Origin: Welwitschia mirabilis
Taxonomy: Eukaryota; Gnetophyta; Gnetopsida; Welwitschiales
Direction: 5' to 3'
NCBI GenBank assembly: GCA_051453625.1
Contig: JBOZIK010000001.1
Location: 62,004,944 to 62,068,943, forward strand
Length of the DNA: 64,000 nt
Each line of letters begins with the position of its first letter. Within the stretch, counting starts at the first letter, position 1. Positions 13,111 to 24,085 of the stretch are shown one piece after another. Made by a program: the position numbers and the translations under genes. Below the pieces are notes generated by a model. The model saw only the letters and a program-made list of their open reading frames with translations. It made no database searches and was not told the origin of the DNA.

Positions 13111-14369
13111 ATACGTTGATGTATGGGGGTTTGAATAATAGAGATACTTTTACCATGCTTGGAAATCTTGCACTTCAGCTATGTTATAAATCTTTCTCTT
13201 TTTTGAGTTAGTATAATCTATTTACTATTTCTTAAAAAAATAAATAAAATTGCAAACTATGTTATTGTTAGTGGTAATATAGTAGTATGACTTCAACTTC
13301 ATTAGCAAAATTTCAATTTTGGTATTGTCTCTATCTATGCTCTCAAAAATACAAAAGAAAGAGAGCTTCTTTAGAAGAATTTACAAGGTCTACAAGATCT
13401 CATTTAGGGCTTTTGAATGACTTCAATATTGTTATCTCATCTAAAGAAAAAATAGGAAGTGTTACTTTTCTTTAATGCTTTAGAGCAAGTTGCTTGGAAT
13501 GATCCCATTGCTTACTTTCATTTATATCACCATCTATATCTTCTTAGGAAGCTTAGCTTCACTATATTAACTTAGTCTAATAAGTAGAAAGGAAATAATT
13601 TGATATGTACATATTTGGAAGGGGTTTATATTTCTCATAAAAATCATATTTAGTTTAATAATATTGATCGACATCCTATTAGCATGATCTTCTTTACGTA
13701 TATTTCTTTTCATTTTCCCAACATTACAGTACTTTAAAATTTTAATGCTACCACTTCTTGATACCTAAATTTTGTTCTTAATACCACTTTTCTTCAATAT
13801 CACTGAACTCAGTCTCTCATGCATTATCTCTAGTCCATGACTGACTTACTTAATAAAGTATGAGTTGGCACTCTCAGTTGAGAGAAAATGATTATAGAAC
13901 ATTAACTTAAATAAGGGAATTTAATAGAAAAGCAATTATTTACTTCAAAAAAGAGGCTTTTTATTAGTTTGATGAAGTCAAATCTATCACCACAGCTCTT
14001 GAAAAGGAATCCCTTTAATGTTTATCTTCAAGAAGCTCAACTTAATGTTTCTATCTTAATTAAAAACATGTAAGTTCAATGGGGGCATGCTCATTGATTT
14101 TGGTCTTAGTTGCATTGACTTCAGAGTGGTAATAAGTCTTCTAAATACTTTCTAAAATTTTAAAATTTGATGCTTCCTTAGCTAAGATTATCCTTATTAT
14201 TTAGTCTAATAATGGGAAGTTCATATACCCTTCCAAAACTGCAAATATATTCTCTCGAGAATTCATGAATCTTTTTAGTCATGAGCCTAAATTCATTACT
14301 AAAAACTTAGCTTGGTAAGAACTCAAATATCAAATTTCTTCTTATTAAGAATCAAATGAGTAAGAATAC

Positions 14370-15350
14370 AAGCAATATTTATCTAATGAGAATTTTATTT
14401 TCTTTTCCATCACTTATTACAATAAATAGCTTACTTTTAAATGCAATCACACCATTAGGATTTCAATAGGATTTGCATGCTTGTCTAGGCATATGACCCT
14501 AGTGTGTATTATAAGCCTTAATAATATCCTCCTTAATGTGTGAATACACTCTTTTCCTAGGTAAAACTAAAATTCTCAAATAAAAACCTTGGGAATATGA
14601 CCTACAATAAAACCTCCTTAAAGGTGTTTTTATATGAGGGAACTACTTTGTTGAAGAAGTAGTCAATATACTACTATAAATGCCATAGCAAATAGGACTA
14701 AATGTATTACACATCCTATGGTACTAGGACAAAATTGTATTACACATCTTGTAGTACTAGGATCAAGACTAACTTTGAAGAAAAAATCTAAATGAAGCCC
14801 AGATAACAAATGCATTTAAATCAACTTATTGTCAATTTACTTCTAGATTGAAAGTACTCAAACTTCTTTGGACCTAGTGGTTTAGTAAGGATATCAGTAG
14901 CTTACTCTCTAATCGAATAGTATATAGGCATAATAACTTCATTTTGTATGAGTTCCTTGATTTTTTGAACCCCAATACAAAAGTGTTTTAGTTTTTCATG
15001 ATGCATCGGATATTCCTCTATAGAAATTGCTAACTAAGTATGGATGAAAAGTTCTATTGCCTTAGTCTATTTTAAGTTTATTGTTGTCAATATTTTTCTT
15101 AGCCATTTAATTTCTCTACATGCCTCAAATGTAGCTATATATTCTACCTTAGCAAAAGATCGTGCTATAGTTTTCTGACGTTTTGACTGCTAAGATAAGG
15201 GTGATGTCCCCAAGAACATGATATGCCCTGATGTTGGCAATGAGGTATTAAGTTCTCTAGTGAAATTAGAATTAGAGTATGCATTTAGAACAAGTTAAGA
15301 TTTTTTTTCAGTCATATGCGTGATTTCTTCTTTATATTAACATTTGTCTT
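14370..15350 (-). mobile_element. Copia-2: truncated minus-strand Copia fragment nested in LINE-B
   Basis: Minus-strand text at about 15230-14850 reads QSKRQKTIARSFAKVEYIAT, FEACREIKWLRKIL, MHHEKLKHFCIGVQKIKELI and ATDILTKPLGPKKFE. These are the Copia RNase H and C-terminal motifs in order. LINE-B endonuclease/linker text stops before it and LINE-B RT text resumes after it, so it was inserted into the LINE. The 14370-14810 part is probably the 3' LTR. Edges are approximate. Confidence 0.7.
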
Positions 15351-15834
15351 TTAAGTAAAATACTAATGCTATAAAGTAAATGAAATATGGTAAGGTTATT
15401 AGAATAGATGGTCTTAGTTTACAAGCATTTGTGGAATGTGATTACTAGTTTATTTTATAAAATTTATAAAGAATCAACCTTTGTCTTCCTTAAAAAATTT
15501 ATTAATATTGATTTAATTAAATTGATTCTAAAAGAAAAGGATAGGGATTAAACTAAAGACTAGTAACCTATCATCTTATTAAATACCTCGTGTAGGAAAA
15601 TTTCCAAAGCTCTAGCTAATAGGTTAAAGAAAGTTATTCTTTTTATAATCATCTAATAATAATAATCTTCTTTCATCAAAGGTTGCTTTATTTTAAGAAA
15701 TACTATTAGTTTAGCTAAATCTTGAGAGTAACTAAGATTTTTTTCCCTAAAGGTCATAGAATTTAATGAAATTTTATTTTAAATATGCTTCAACAAATTA
15801 TCTTTAGACAAGACTTTATTTAACACACTAAAAT

Positions 15835-15910
15835 GCTCTTCTGAGGTAGTTATGCTCTAGCCTATGTTGATGGCTCTTCTGAGGTAGTTATGCTCTAGCC
15901 TATGTTGATG
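15835..15910. repeat. Perfect 38-bp tandem duplication in LINE-B RT
   Basis: Two identical adjacent copies (15835-15872, 15873-15910) begin GCTCTTCTGAGG. The duplication is not divisible by three, so it shifts the RT frame. Confidence 0.95.
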
Positions 15911-16446
15911 GATATATATCGATTTATATGTTTGTCAAGGCCACCTCTTACCTTCTTATTTATTTATCAGTTTTGTAGATGCACCAAGTCATCTCATTGG
16001 GTTTTAGTTGACTTTAGGCTCTCTTCATGATCTTTTCCTTTCCCAATCATTCTAGTTAATTCTACAATGCTCACTATGTTGAAAACTTTTTCTTCTTGGT
16101 TTGAAATACTTCCTCTGATATTGCTTCTTTATTTTAGTGCCTAAAGATCTATTACCAAGATTCTGGCTCTAACATTAACTAGGATAAATCTAGCTATTTT
16201 TACTTTAGGCTAATCAATAATTTTCAAGCTTATTTAGAGCATAACAACATGTTAGGTGAGGTTTTAAGCTCTCCGATGTGCCTTTCAGCTTTAATATCCC
16301 TCTTTCACAATTATGATCATAGATTACTAAGAAGATTCATTAACAGATTTACAACTAACTCTTTAAAGATTTATCTTTGGTGGAAAAAACTATCATCTAT
16401 GATAGAATTCTTACTGCCACTTGTGTATTCTATTCCACATATCTAT

Positions 16447-17028
16447 NNNNNNNNNNNNNNNNNNNNNNNNNNNNNNNNNNNNNNNNNNNNNNNNNNNNNN
16501 NNNNNNNNNNNNNNNNNNNNNNNNNNNNNNNNNNNNNNNNNNNNNNNNNNNNNNNNNNNNNNNNNNNNNNNNNNNNNNNNNNNNNNNNNNNNNNNNNNNN
16601 NNNNNNNNNNNNNNNNNNNNNNNNNNNNNNNNNNNNNNNNNNNNNNNNNNNNNNNNNNNNNNNNNNNNNNNNNNNNNNNNNNNNNNNNNNNNNNNNNNNN
16701 NNNNNNNNNNNNNNNNNNNNNNNNNNNNNNNNNNNNNNNNNNNNNNNNNNNNNNNNNNNNNNNNNNNNNNNNNNNNNNNNNNNNNNNNNNNNNNNNNNNN
16801 NNNNNNNNNNNNNNNNNNNNNNNNNNNNNNNNNNNNNNNNNNNNNNNNNNNNNNNNNNNNNNNNNNNNNNNNNNNNNNNNNNNNNNNNNNNNNNNNNNNN
16901 NNNNNNNNNNNNNNNNNNNNNNNNNNNNNNNNNNNNNNNNNNNNNNNNNNNNNNNNNNNNNNNNNNNNNNNNNNNNNNNNNNNNNNNNNNNNNNNNNNNN
17001 NNNNNNNNNNNNNNNNNNNNNNNNNNNN
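16447..17028. other. Assembly gap 2 (582 N)
   Basis: N run inside the C-terminal RT/zf-RVT part of LINE-B. Long frames through it are artefacts. Confidence 0.99.
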
Positions 17029-17719
17029 CCCTTTAAATCCTATTACCATAAGCTTGTTAGAATTTTGAGAGATTTTCTTTTGCATTTAAAGATTCTCTTC
17101 ACAAAGGACTTATAAGAGGTACTTAGGATGTATAAATTCATTCAACAGATCTAAGAGGCTGGGGCATAAAGAACATCATTCATTAAGGTGAAGTATTTAA
17201 TACTTATTAGTTTGTTAAGGCTAGTAATAATGATATGTATTGGAAGATTCTTGTGAAAAATTCTATTTAGTTTGCTCTTCTTCTTAATAAGAAATTCTTA
17301 CCATCCTTCTCTTATCGATAGAAACTTCTCGCCTCTACTCTCATTAAACTATATTATCCCATTTTTCTTAAGGCTATATGACATACAATAATCTCCTATT
17401 CATACTTTCTAGTCTTATCGAGTAGCTTCTTTTACTTGAGAATGGGCTATCTACTTCTTGGGATGGCATCACACCTAGAAGCGCTTAACTCTTATTAGCC
17501 TTAATGAGCCCAGTAATTCCTTGCAATGATGAAAACGGTTAGAAATGATTATCAATTCATTACAAGATTTTATTTGAAATATGAAAGCTCTAAAACAAAG
17601 GAATTTTATAATAATAAGAACTTCAACTCTTTTCATCCCTCTTCTAAGTATGCTATTGTTTATAGCATCAAGCTTTAAATCCTATATGATTTTATTCCTT
17701 TCTCTCTAGAGCTTTATAT

Positions 17720-18840
17720 TTAAAGCTACTTTCTTAATGAAGATACCCATTGGTTAGCATTGTAATATCTCTCTTGTTTGTTTGAAATTTGAAAAAGTTG
17801 TTCAGTCAAAAGAGAGAGTGGGAAAATCAATTAAAAAGAGTAGTGTATTTTATTTATAATTTTTATTGTAGTTATATCAAAAAATTTAATGAACAAGCAT
17901 CATGTTGCATAATACATAATAAAACTTCTTAATTTTTATTTAATTATGTATTTATTCATTTCGTAATTTTGGCTAATGTATTATAGGACTGGTTAGATTA
18001 TTGATCATAACAAAAATGAAAATATCCTTGGCCTTTATATGCACTTTTCTTGATCATTCTTGATTATCTTTGAGTTTTACAATGTTATTCACTTAGAGGG
18101 TTTTATTATTACTTCTTAAATACTATCTCTTGATCCTAGATGGAAGAGATATTTCACTTTGTTATATTTGTATGATTCTTATAGTTTGTATGGTGTGAAA
18201 AGGCCATTGTAAAGATATTGTCTTGAATACTTCTCTTTATTCACATGATTTATTTTTTCAATGTTGATTTATACTTAAGTCGATAAGGCACATCTTGAGT
18301 TATTTTATGAAAGAAATTGATTTTTATGCTCATACCACTTATGGAATGAAACCATATTCTATTAAGAATGTATCACATTTTTATAAATTTAAAGAATGGG
18401 ATGATTTTCTTCTTGACCAAGTAAGTAAATTTTATAAAATATGTTAGGCTCTAGAGTCTTATTTATAGAGAAAACTAGCTCAAAACAACTTAGAGTGAAT
18501 GACTAGAGGAGGACCTATTAACCTCTTATAATTTGGAATCCTCGAGACTTGGTAATACTTAATAATGTTAATTGATCAATACCTCTAAGGAAAAATAGCA
18601 CTAAGATCTAATATGTCATTGATCCATTACATGATACCTCCACTTGTTCCTTTATGTCTTAGTTAGCTCAATCTCTTTTATTGTAATAAGCCTAATCTTA
18701 GACAAGATACAAAAAGCCTATATTTTTACCTCTTTAATAATAAGTATCTATTTCAATCACATTTCATTAATGCTTATTATCAACTATAATTTAAAAGTCA
18801 ATAACTATAACCTTCTATTAAAATTGAATGGAACTTGAAT
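17720..18840. other. Unclassified repeat-like DNA
   Basis: No open frame of note. At about 18380-18600 a broken plus-strand translation (FKEWDDFLLDQVSKFYK...) looks once-coding, but I cannot assign it to a family. No LTR or TIR ends were found. Confidence 0.35.
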
Positions 18841-20510
18841 CTTCGATGAAATTGTGAACTAAGTAATGAAGCTAGAGTTTGAATTTTAGGGTGCATGGCA
18901 GTAGACAAAGGGGTGATTTTGCCTTTAATGCACCTTTCACACATCAAAGTATTACCTCTCTCATGGATTCTCCATGCAAGTGCTTTTTTAGAGGCTTCAA
19001 CTTTTTTGCCCTTCATGCAATATGTCTTTAATGTGCTTTCGAGAGCGAGACTAGACTCTTCAATGGCGGTAGAATCAATGCGTACCAAATCTTATGTGGA
19101 TTTAATGGGGCAAATGAAGCCTCAAAGTTTTCTAACTTAGATTTTGATTTCAAGTGTGAAGGAGATATCATCTGTGCAAAGATGCCCATCAACTACTTAA
19201 AGCATCTAGAAGCTCATTTCAAAAAGAGCCTCATTGACAAATTCTAATCCTCAGGAGGGCACTGGTTCATTGAACAAGCGCGTCTATGGTGTAATCAAAA
19301 GTTTCTGGCAAGTTGTAGGGTAATCCCTCTCAGAGATGGACTATTACATTTTATTTTCAATTTTGAAGAAGAAATAAATAAGGTTTTAGCAGGAGGGCTT
19401 TATTTTTTTGGTCATAGAGGTTTAGCCCTAACCAAATGGTTCCCTATCATTCTTGATAAATCCACTATTTTTGAAAAGATCCCTGATTTGGATTCGCATC
19501 TCAAACCCTCACTTGGAAATATGGAATCTAGATTTTTTCAAGTAACTTGGTGATTTGTTAGGAGAGTTTGTTAAACTTAACAGGAATACAAATTTAATGG
19601 CAAACAAGGCAATGACTAGAATATGTATTTACATGAAAACAGATAGCCTCAAAGAAAAAAAAACTAATCCTGTATAATATGTGGGGGGAATCAGTTTTTA
19701 ATCTAGAAATCGAAAATATTTCATTACAATATTCAAAGTGTGGTGAAAATGGACATATGATAGAGAAATGCATGAAAAATGAGAAAGTGGAAAAAAATTA
19801 CTGGCAAGAAGTTAAGAAAAAAAGATTGCAAAAAGAAATCAACTTTAGCTTCAAACAATGATCCAATTACTCATGTAAATAAATATGATATTCTATTAGA
19901 GGAAGAAACAAAATAGATGTACAAAAACAAAACAAGAAATGAACAAGAAATAACAAAACAAGAATAGCAGTGTACAAAGCACGTTTACAATGCGCTAGTT
20001 TACTCTTCTATATTACAACTACCATTAGAAATGGAAATGGAACAGGAGTAAAGAGATAATGGTAACAGTGCAGAGGAGCATGTTTCAGATATGCTAATAG
20101 CTAGCAAAATATAAAAATCTAGGCAGATGAGCAGAAAAATTAGAATGAACACTAGAAAAAGTAAAACTGAAAAGGAGATGAAGAGGACATCTGAGATGGT
20201 AAGAAATCTCAACTCTCCTTCTAATGAATTTCTCGGAATTGCAGAGGCCTTGGGATTGGCCAAAAATTTCCCACATTTAGAGTCTTCTAAATATTATTTT
20301 ATTATAAACCCATTAGTGTATGCTAGTTAAGAGCCTATTTCTCATTAAAATTAAGAATGATGGTTGATTAAATTAGATGCTAATATTTGAGGCTTTGTTT
20401 ATTAGTACGATTTATATCATGCTTGGAAAAATAGCTTTTAAGCTATGTTGTTTCTCCTCTTGTCTTAAGTTATAATAGAATATACATTTATCATTTCTTA
20501 AAAAAAGTTA
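18840..20510 (+). mobile_element. LINE-A2: internally deleted copy of LINE-A
   Basis: From about 19080 to 20285 it parallels ORF1 of LINE-A1: DUF4283-like region, LNRNTNLMANKAMTRICIYM, MWGESVFNLEIENISLQY, KCGENGHMIEKC. At about 20285 it jumps to sequence matching LINE-A1 from about 13010 onward, including GTATGCTAG at the same place and the 3' tail TATTTATCATTTCTTAAAAA. About 4 kb (endonuclease, RT, zf-RVT and most of the third frame) is therefore absent. A 60-residue piece of ORF1 (19679-19861) remains open. Confidence 0.8.
19679..19861 (+). pseudogene. LINE-A2 ORF1 zinc-knuckle fragment
   Basis: The open 60-residue piece runs from MWGESVFNLEIENISLQY through KCGENGHMIEKC into a Lys-rich tail. 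The knuckle lacks its first Cys (Tyr instead), exactly as in LINE-A1, so the change is probably ancestral to both copies. Confidence 0.75.
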
Positions 20511-21690
20511 AAAACTAAATATCAACTCAACACTTAGCTAATAAAGTTATGATTATGCAAATAATCTCTAAAAATAATGAAGAACATAAAATATATATTT
20601 TTTTGTTTTAGAGGGGGGGTGTTCGAACCCTAAAAACATTATGAAATGTGATAATATAAGTTTTAGTTTAAAAGAAAAATGTATTAATAAACACCCCAAA
20701 ATTTGAGAAATATAAAAGCATCAAATGAGTACTAGGCCATAATCTAAGCAAAATAAAACAACATAATTTTAAACAAAAAATGCCCTACGTAAGACAAATG
20801 AAATAAAATACAAAACTTTTATTTTCCCCCAAGGGGATAAAACTTTAATCATTTTGTTTACCACTCTAGGTGCTAGTTAAAGGTTATGTATTAGGTAGGA
20901 TATGAGGAAGATCTCTTAATGAAGATCCCCAAAGGGACTCTAGAAATTAAATAAGATTCATTCGACTACTACTTAAGAAGTTTCATGAGATGATTAATCT
21001 CAAGATGAACCTTCTCTACTAGAGTTCGTATTTGAAATGTAACATGTTGTAGAATATTAGATGTTTTTTTAAATTCTAGAAAAGAAGAAAGTGAAATTTA
21101 AAAGAGTTGAAAGAATGATATAGTACTAATATAATAATCTAATATGTAATTTTTGTATATGGGGAGTTTTATTTAAAGATCTTATAAGACCTTAGGCATG
21201 GTTAAATCTTTATTTCAACAATCTCAATAAGGTCATTAAAAGCTTAGAATTCAATATCACCCATTTCTTTAAACTTATTATAAATTTTAAATGTTTATGA
21301 TAATACACTTTATCATGCCACTTTTATTTTTCTTTATATTTTATATTTAAAATTCACATAACAAAAAGAGAAGATAATCTACTTCTTCTTAAACTAGTAA
21401 AGAGTTTACTTACTGTAGAGCTTTAAGAGCCAAAATCAGTTAGACTAAAATCCAAGTTGTTAGATCCATTTTCTCTTTGAGACCTTTGTGAGCTTACAAG
21501 TTTAATATCAAGTAGACCTTTCCCATGTATGTATTATCTCTTTTGGGTATTCCAATTGCTCTAGTTTTCACCCCTATAATTTAATGGCAAAATGTGGTGC
21601 AAAAGATCAAGCACAAGATATTCAAGAGGGCCTCTAAACCTCTATCTTAGTAGGTAGATTTATGATTGTTAATTACATTTGAAGCTTAGT
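20510..21690. other. Unclassified AT-rich DNA
   Basis: No gene, LTR or TIR recognised. A GTTCGAACCC string at about 20623-20632 resembles a tRNA T-loop, but no tRNA fold surrounds it. Confidence 0.4.
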
Positions 21691-22960
21691 CCACATGTGC
21701 TATTCATCCTTCATGGCCTCTTACAAAGCTTCTTTATAGAGCATCAACAAGATCCTTAGGAACTTCTTCTAAGAAAATAAAGATAATCACAAAGCTTTTC
21801 ATTAAGTGGCTGGGGGTACCTACCTTTTGAGTAAGAAAAAAGATGGTTTGGACTTTCCTTCCCTTGAGTAGTAGAGATTCTTTTGGCTTGTAAATGGGTT
21901 ACGCACTGTATTAAAGATTGAGAAGCTTGGAAGATCCTTTTTAGGCATAAAATTTTAACTATAAGAAAAATTTAAAGATTAAAAAGCACCCATTGAAGCA
22001 CTTGGTTCATTAGTGGAGGAATGTGGAAAGCATAGGCTCTTATTTCTTTAAGAAAAGTTGCATTGTTAGAATCAACTGAAAGGCTTCCTTTAATGCAACC
22101 CTACCTATTTAAGTTTGGAAAATCTAATGCAAAATTCCATTTTGTGGATACTTATTCTTGAAGGGAATTCTAGACACTTATTCTTGAAGAGAATTCTAAC
22201 TGCTGAGCTAAAGATTTTGCGAATAGAGCCAATAGGTTCACAAATCAAAATCTTCTTCATCTTGATTAATTATCCTCTAATTTCAATGATAATTTGGCTC
22301 TCTGTTGATATCAAATCAAAGTTAAATAGTGTTTTCAAAAGCAAGACATTTCTACACTTAAGTACATTGAGGGAATTCTTTGTCATTTCAACTCTTCTCA
22401 AGCATAAAATGAAATTCCATTACATGAAGAGTGGATTTGGACTAATGGCTCTCCTTTATCATTTTAGCACATTTCTAAAGCTAAGCCTTAGTTTCACTTG
22501 AGACATTTACGCCCTTTTACTTTGAACAAATGATGGAATGCTTAAATAGAGGATATTTAGTGGTTGAAAGCTTTTTACTAGATATGGAGTTCAAAGGCCT
22601 TTCCAAAGCATCAATTCTTATTTTGATCTTTGGCTCATCAAGGTCTTTTTGTTAGTTAAAGACTATTTTGTAGGTGTCGATATTTTTCAATGCATAATTT
22701 GTCAAGACATATCTAGGCTCAATGTCATTCTCGTAGAATTTTTTGTCATGATAAATCTACAATGTTTCCTTTTTGCATTCCCCATAATAACTACATTATT
22801 CAATCAATTCAGAAAGCTTGGAGAATCCTTCGTTTGAAAGAATTTTATTGTGGCATAAGGTACTCCATTACAAATTCAATTAAACTTCAATGCAATGTGA
22901 CAGGTTTTCAAAATATAGTCCTTCTCGATAAGGTAATGGAAGTAATGTTGTGGGTATAAC
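21690..22960 (+). mobile_element. LINE-C: 3' remnant of a third LINE
   Basis: Broken plus-strand frames give the end of a LINE ORF2. Seen are LLACKWVTHCI-D-EAWKIL (about 21880-21940), typical of the segment after RT, and EEWIWTNGSPLSF followed by a zf-RVT-like stretch at about 22550-22760 (WLKAFY-IWSSKAFPKHQF, LAHQGLFV, then Cys/His residues). A final open piece at 22762-22959 has NNYIIQSIQKAWRIL. The 5' part is missing and stops are frequent. Confidence 0.6.
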
Positions 22961-23414
22961 AAAGTCCTTTGTGCAACTATTTTCTTCTTTTAGTAATCCT
23001 CGTATGAAATGCATGTACTTTTTATTTGTTTATTTAGCTGTTGAGTTACAAATAACTTTGGGTCACTTTGTAAACTTTGAGCTTAGCTAAGAGTCTTTTG
23101 TAAAATCTCATAAGTTCATTGCTCTTCAATGTAAAACGACTATCATACACGCACAACGCCCCCTTTTTTTCACATGAGTTTTCTAACAATTTCTGTTTTT
23201 TGGTTCTTCGCAATTTCTGTTTTTAGTTCTTCGTTGGGCTCTGTTGATCCGTTTTTGCAAGGTTTTTCGCTTCACCTTAACAACCTACCCCGTTTTCTTC
23301 ATAAAGCCTGCAGTTTTCCTCGAGTCATACTCGAAGTAGTAGTCATTGAGTCGTATACCGTAATGGGGAGCCCTTCGCCCGGAGCGTGAAGCAAGGTGAA
23401 GTTAGTTGTTTAAA
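22960..23414. promoter_or_regulatory. 5' flank of the PHIP1-like gene
   Basis: The first part is probably LINE-C tail. From about 23140 the base composition changes: CpG reappears and the sequence is less AT-rich. This stretch presumably contains the promoter and 5' UTR. No convincing TATA box was seen. An in-frame TAG at 23403-23405 closes the reading frame above the chosen start. Confidence 0.5.
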
Positions 23415-24085
23415 ATGGTTTTGGCGAACAAGAAACTCAAGCAAAAGATCAGAGAGACATTGGCAGAGCAATCCGAAGCTCCGGACACAGCTGGGAAGGC
23501 GACAGCTTCGGAGAAATCGAACGCAATTGATGGAGGAGGGTGCACTTCGGACATACAGTCTCTTCTTGAAATTTCTAGGAAAAGCCGTCGTGCGATGAAA
23601 AAGAAAAGAAAATTGAAGGTACAGTCACTTAAAGGCATACGCGCCAATGATATTGAAAAGGCAGCGGACGAATCGCATGAAGGTTCTAAGAAGAAGAAGA
23701 AGAGAAAGAAAGATGCAACCGATTCTAAAGAATCTGAAGCAGGAAATAAGTATAGCGAAAGCAGAAAGCCCGAGGACAATGACGGAACGTCTTCCAAAAA
23801 ACAGAAGAAGAAAAAGAAGAAATACGGAAATGGAGGTTCTGGAGACAAGCAGAAGGCTCCTTCAAGTAGCGACTTACAACATGGAAATACAGAAGGGAAG
23901 AAAAAGGAGAAAAGGAAAAGGAAAAATGAAGATGCAGAACTGCATACAGAATCGGCCGTAGAGAATGCGGGAAAGAAAAATGATAAAAAAAAGGAAATGG
24001 AAAATGGAGTTGCTAAAACTGAACAGTCGTCTGCTGCAAAAGATATAGTAATAAGTGCAGCAACCAAAAATGTGCAAGATGCTAG
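23415..24085 (+). CDS. PHIP1: PHIP1-like gene, exon 1
   Basis: It encodes residues 1-223 plus two bases of codon 224. The ATG context AAAATGG is favourable, and an in-frame stop lies three codons above it. The donor is AG|GTAAGT, a perfect consensus. The Lys-rich repeats (for example KKKKKRKK) produce long shadow frames on the other strand (Phe/Ser-rich) that are not genes. Confidence 0.92.

Larger units (their letters stand above)
7350..13260 (+). mobile_element. LINE-A1: near full-length decayed L1-like non-LTR retrotransposon
   Basis: Domains occur in plant L1 order. An ORF1 with a DUF4283-like region lies at about 7700-8510 and a zinc knuckle at 8455-8490. The C-terminal part of an APE-type endonuclease is at about 9290-9640 (SNLRKGKNLIISRID and FSDHKPI). 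The linker RIQWLKEGDHNTKFF is at about 9930-9975. RT spans about 10200-11350 (YRPISFCN, FLKLDIAKSFNTV, and a YADD box changed to FTND). A zf-RVT domain is at about 11640-11890 (KLWKLNIPKKIKIF, with later Cys/His residues). An extra frame and a shared 3' tail ending in an A-rich run follow. Many frameshifts and TAG stops make it non-functional. It is a sister copy of LINE-A2 at 18840-20510. Confidence 0.85.
13270..17720 (+). mobile_element. LINE-B: 5'-truncated LINE with endonuclease and RT remnants
   Basis: It starts just after the A-rich tail of LINE-A1, inside an APE endonuclease (FGIVSIYAL-KNTKERELL; VAWNDPIAYFHLY; NKQKGNNLICTYLEGVYIS). The pre-RT linker follows (KSSKYFLKF) at about 14130-14170. 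A Copia fragment interrupts it, and RT resumes at about 15380 (AIK-MKYGKV-IDGL; ENFQSSS; FIKGCFILRNTISLAKS). The RT C-terminus (LSLVEKTIIYDRILTATCVF) runs into gap 2, and a zf-RVT-like region continues after it. The 5' truncation is the usual LINE outcome. All frames are broken. Confidence 0.75.

Noticed and set aside
16249-17115. Long frames across 16447-17028 (and likewise across gaps 1 and 3)
   Set aside because: Open only because N runs contain no stops. The sequence on the sides is LINE or Copia remnant.
20605-20640. Possible tRNA because of GTTCGAACCC
   Set aside because: Only the T-loop-like string is present. No acceptor, D or anticodon stems can be formed around it.
23647-23961. Arg/Lys-rich plus-strand frame of 104 residues
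   Set aside because: Overlaps PHIP1-like exon 1 in another frame and is explained by its purine-rich composition.
23402-24077. Minus-strand frames of 221 and 67 residues, rich in Phe and Ser
   Set aside because: Shadows of the Lys/Glu-rich PHIP1-like exon 1 (AAG/GAA codons read backwards give CTT/TTC).
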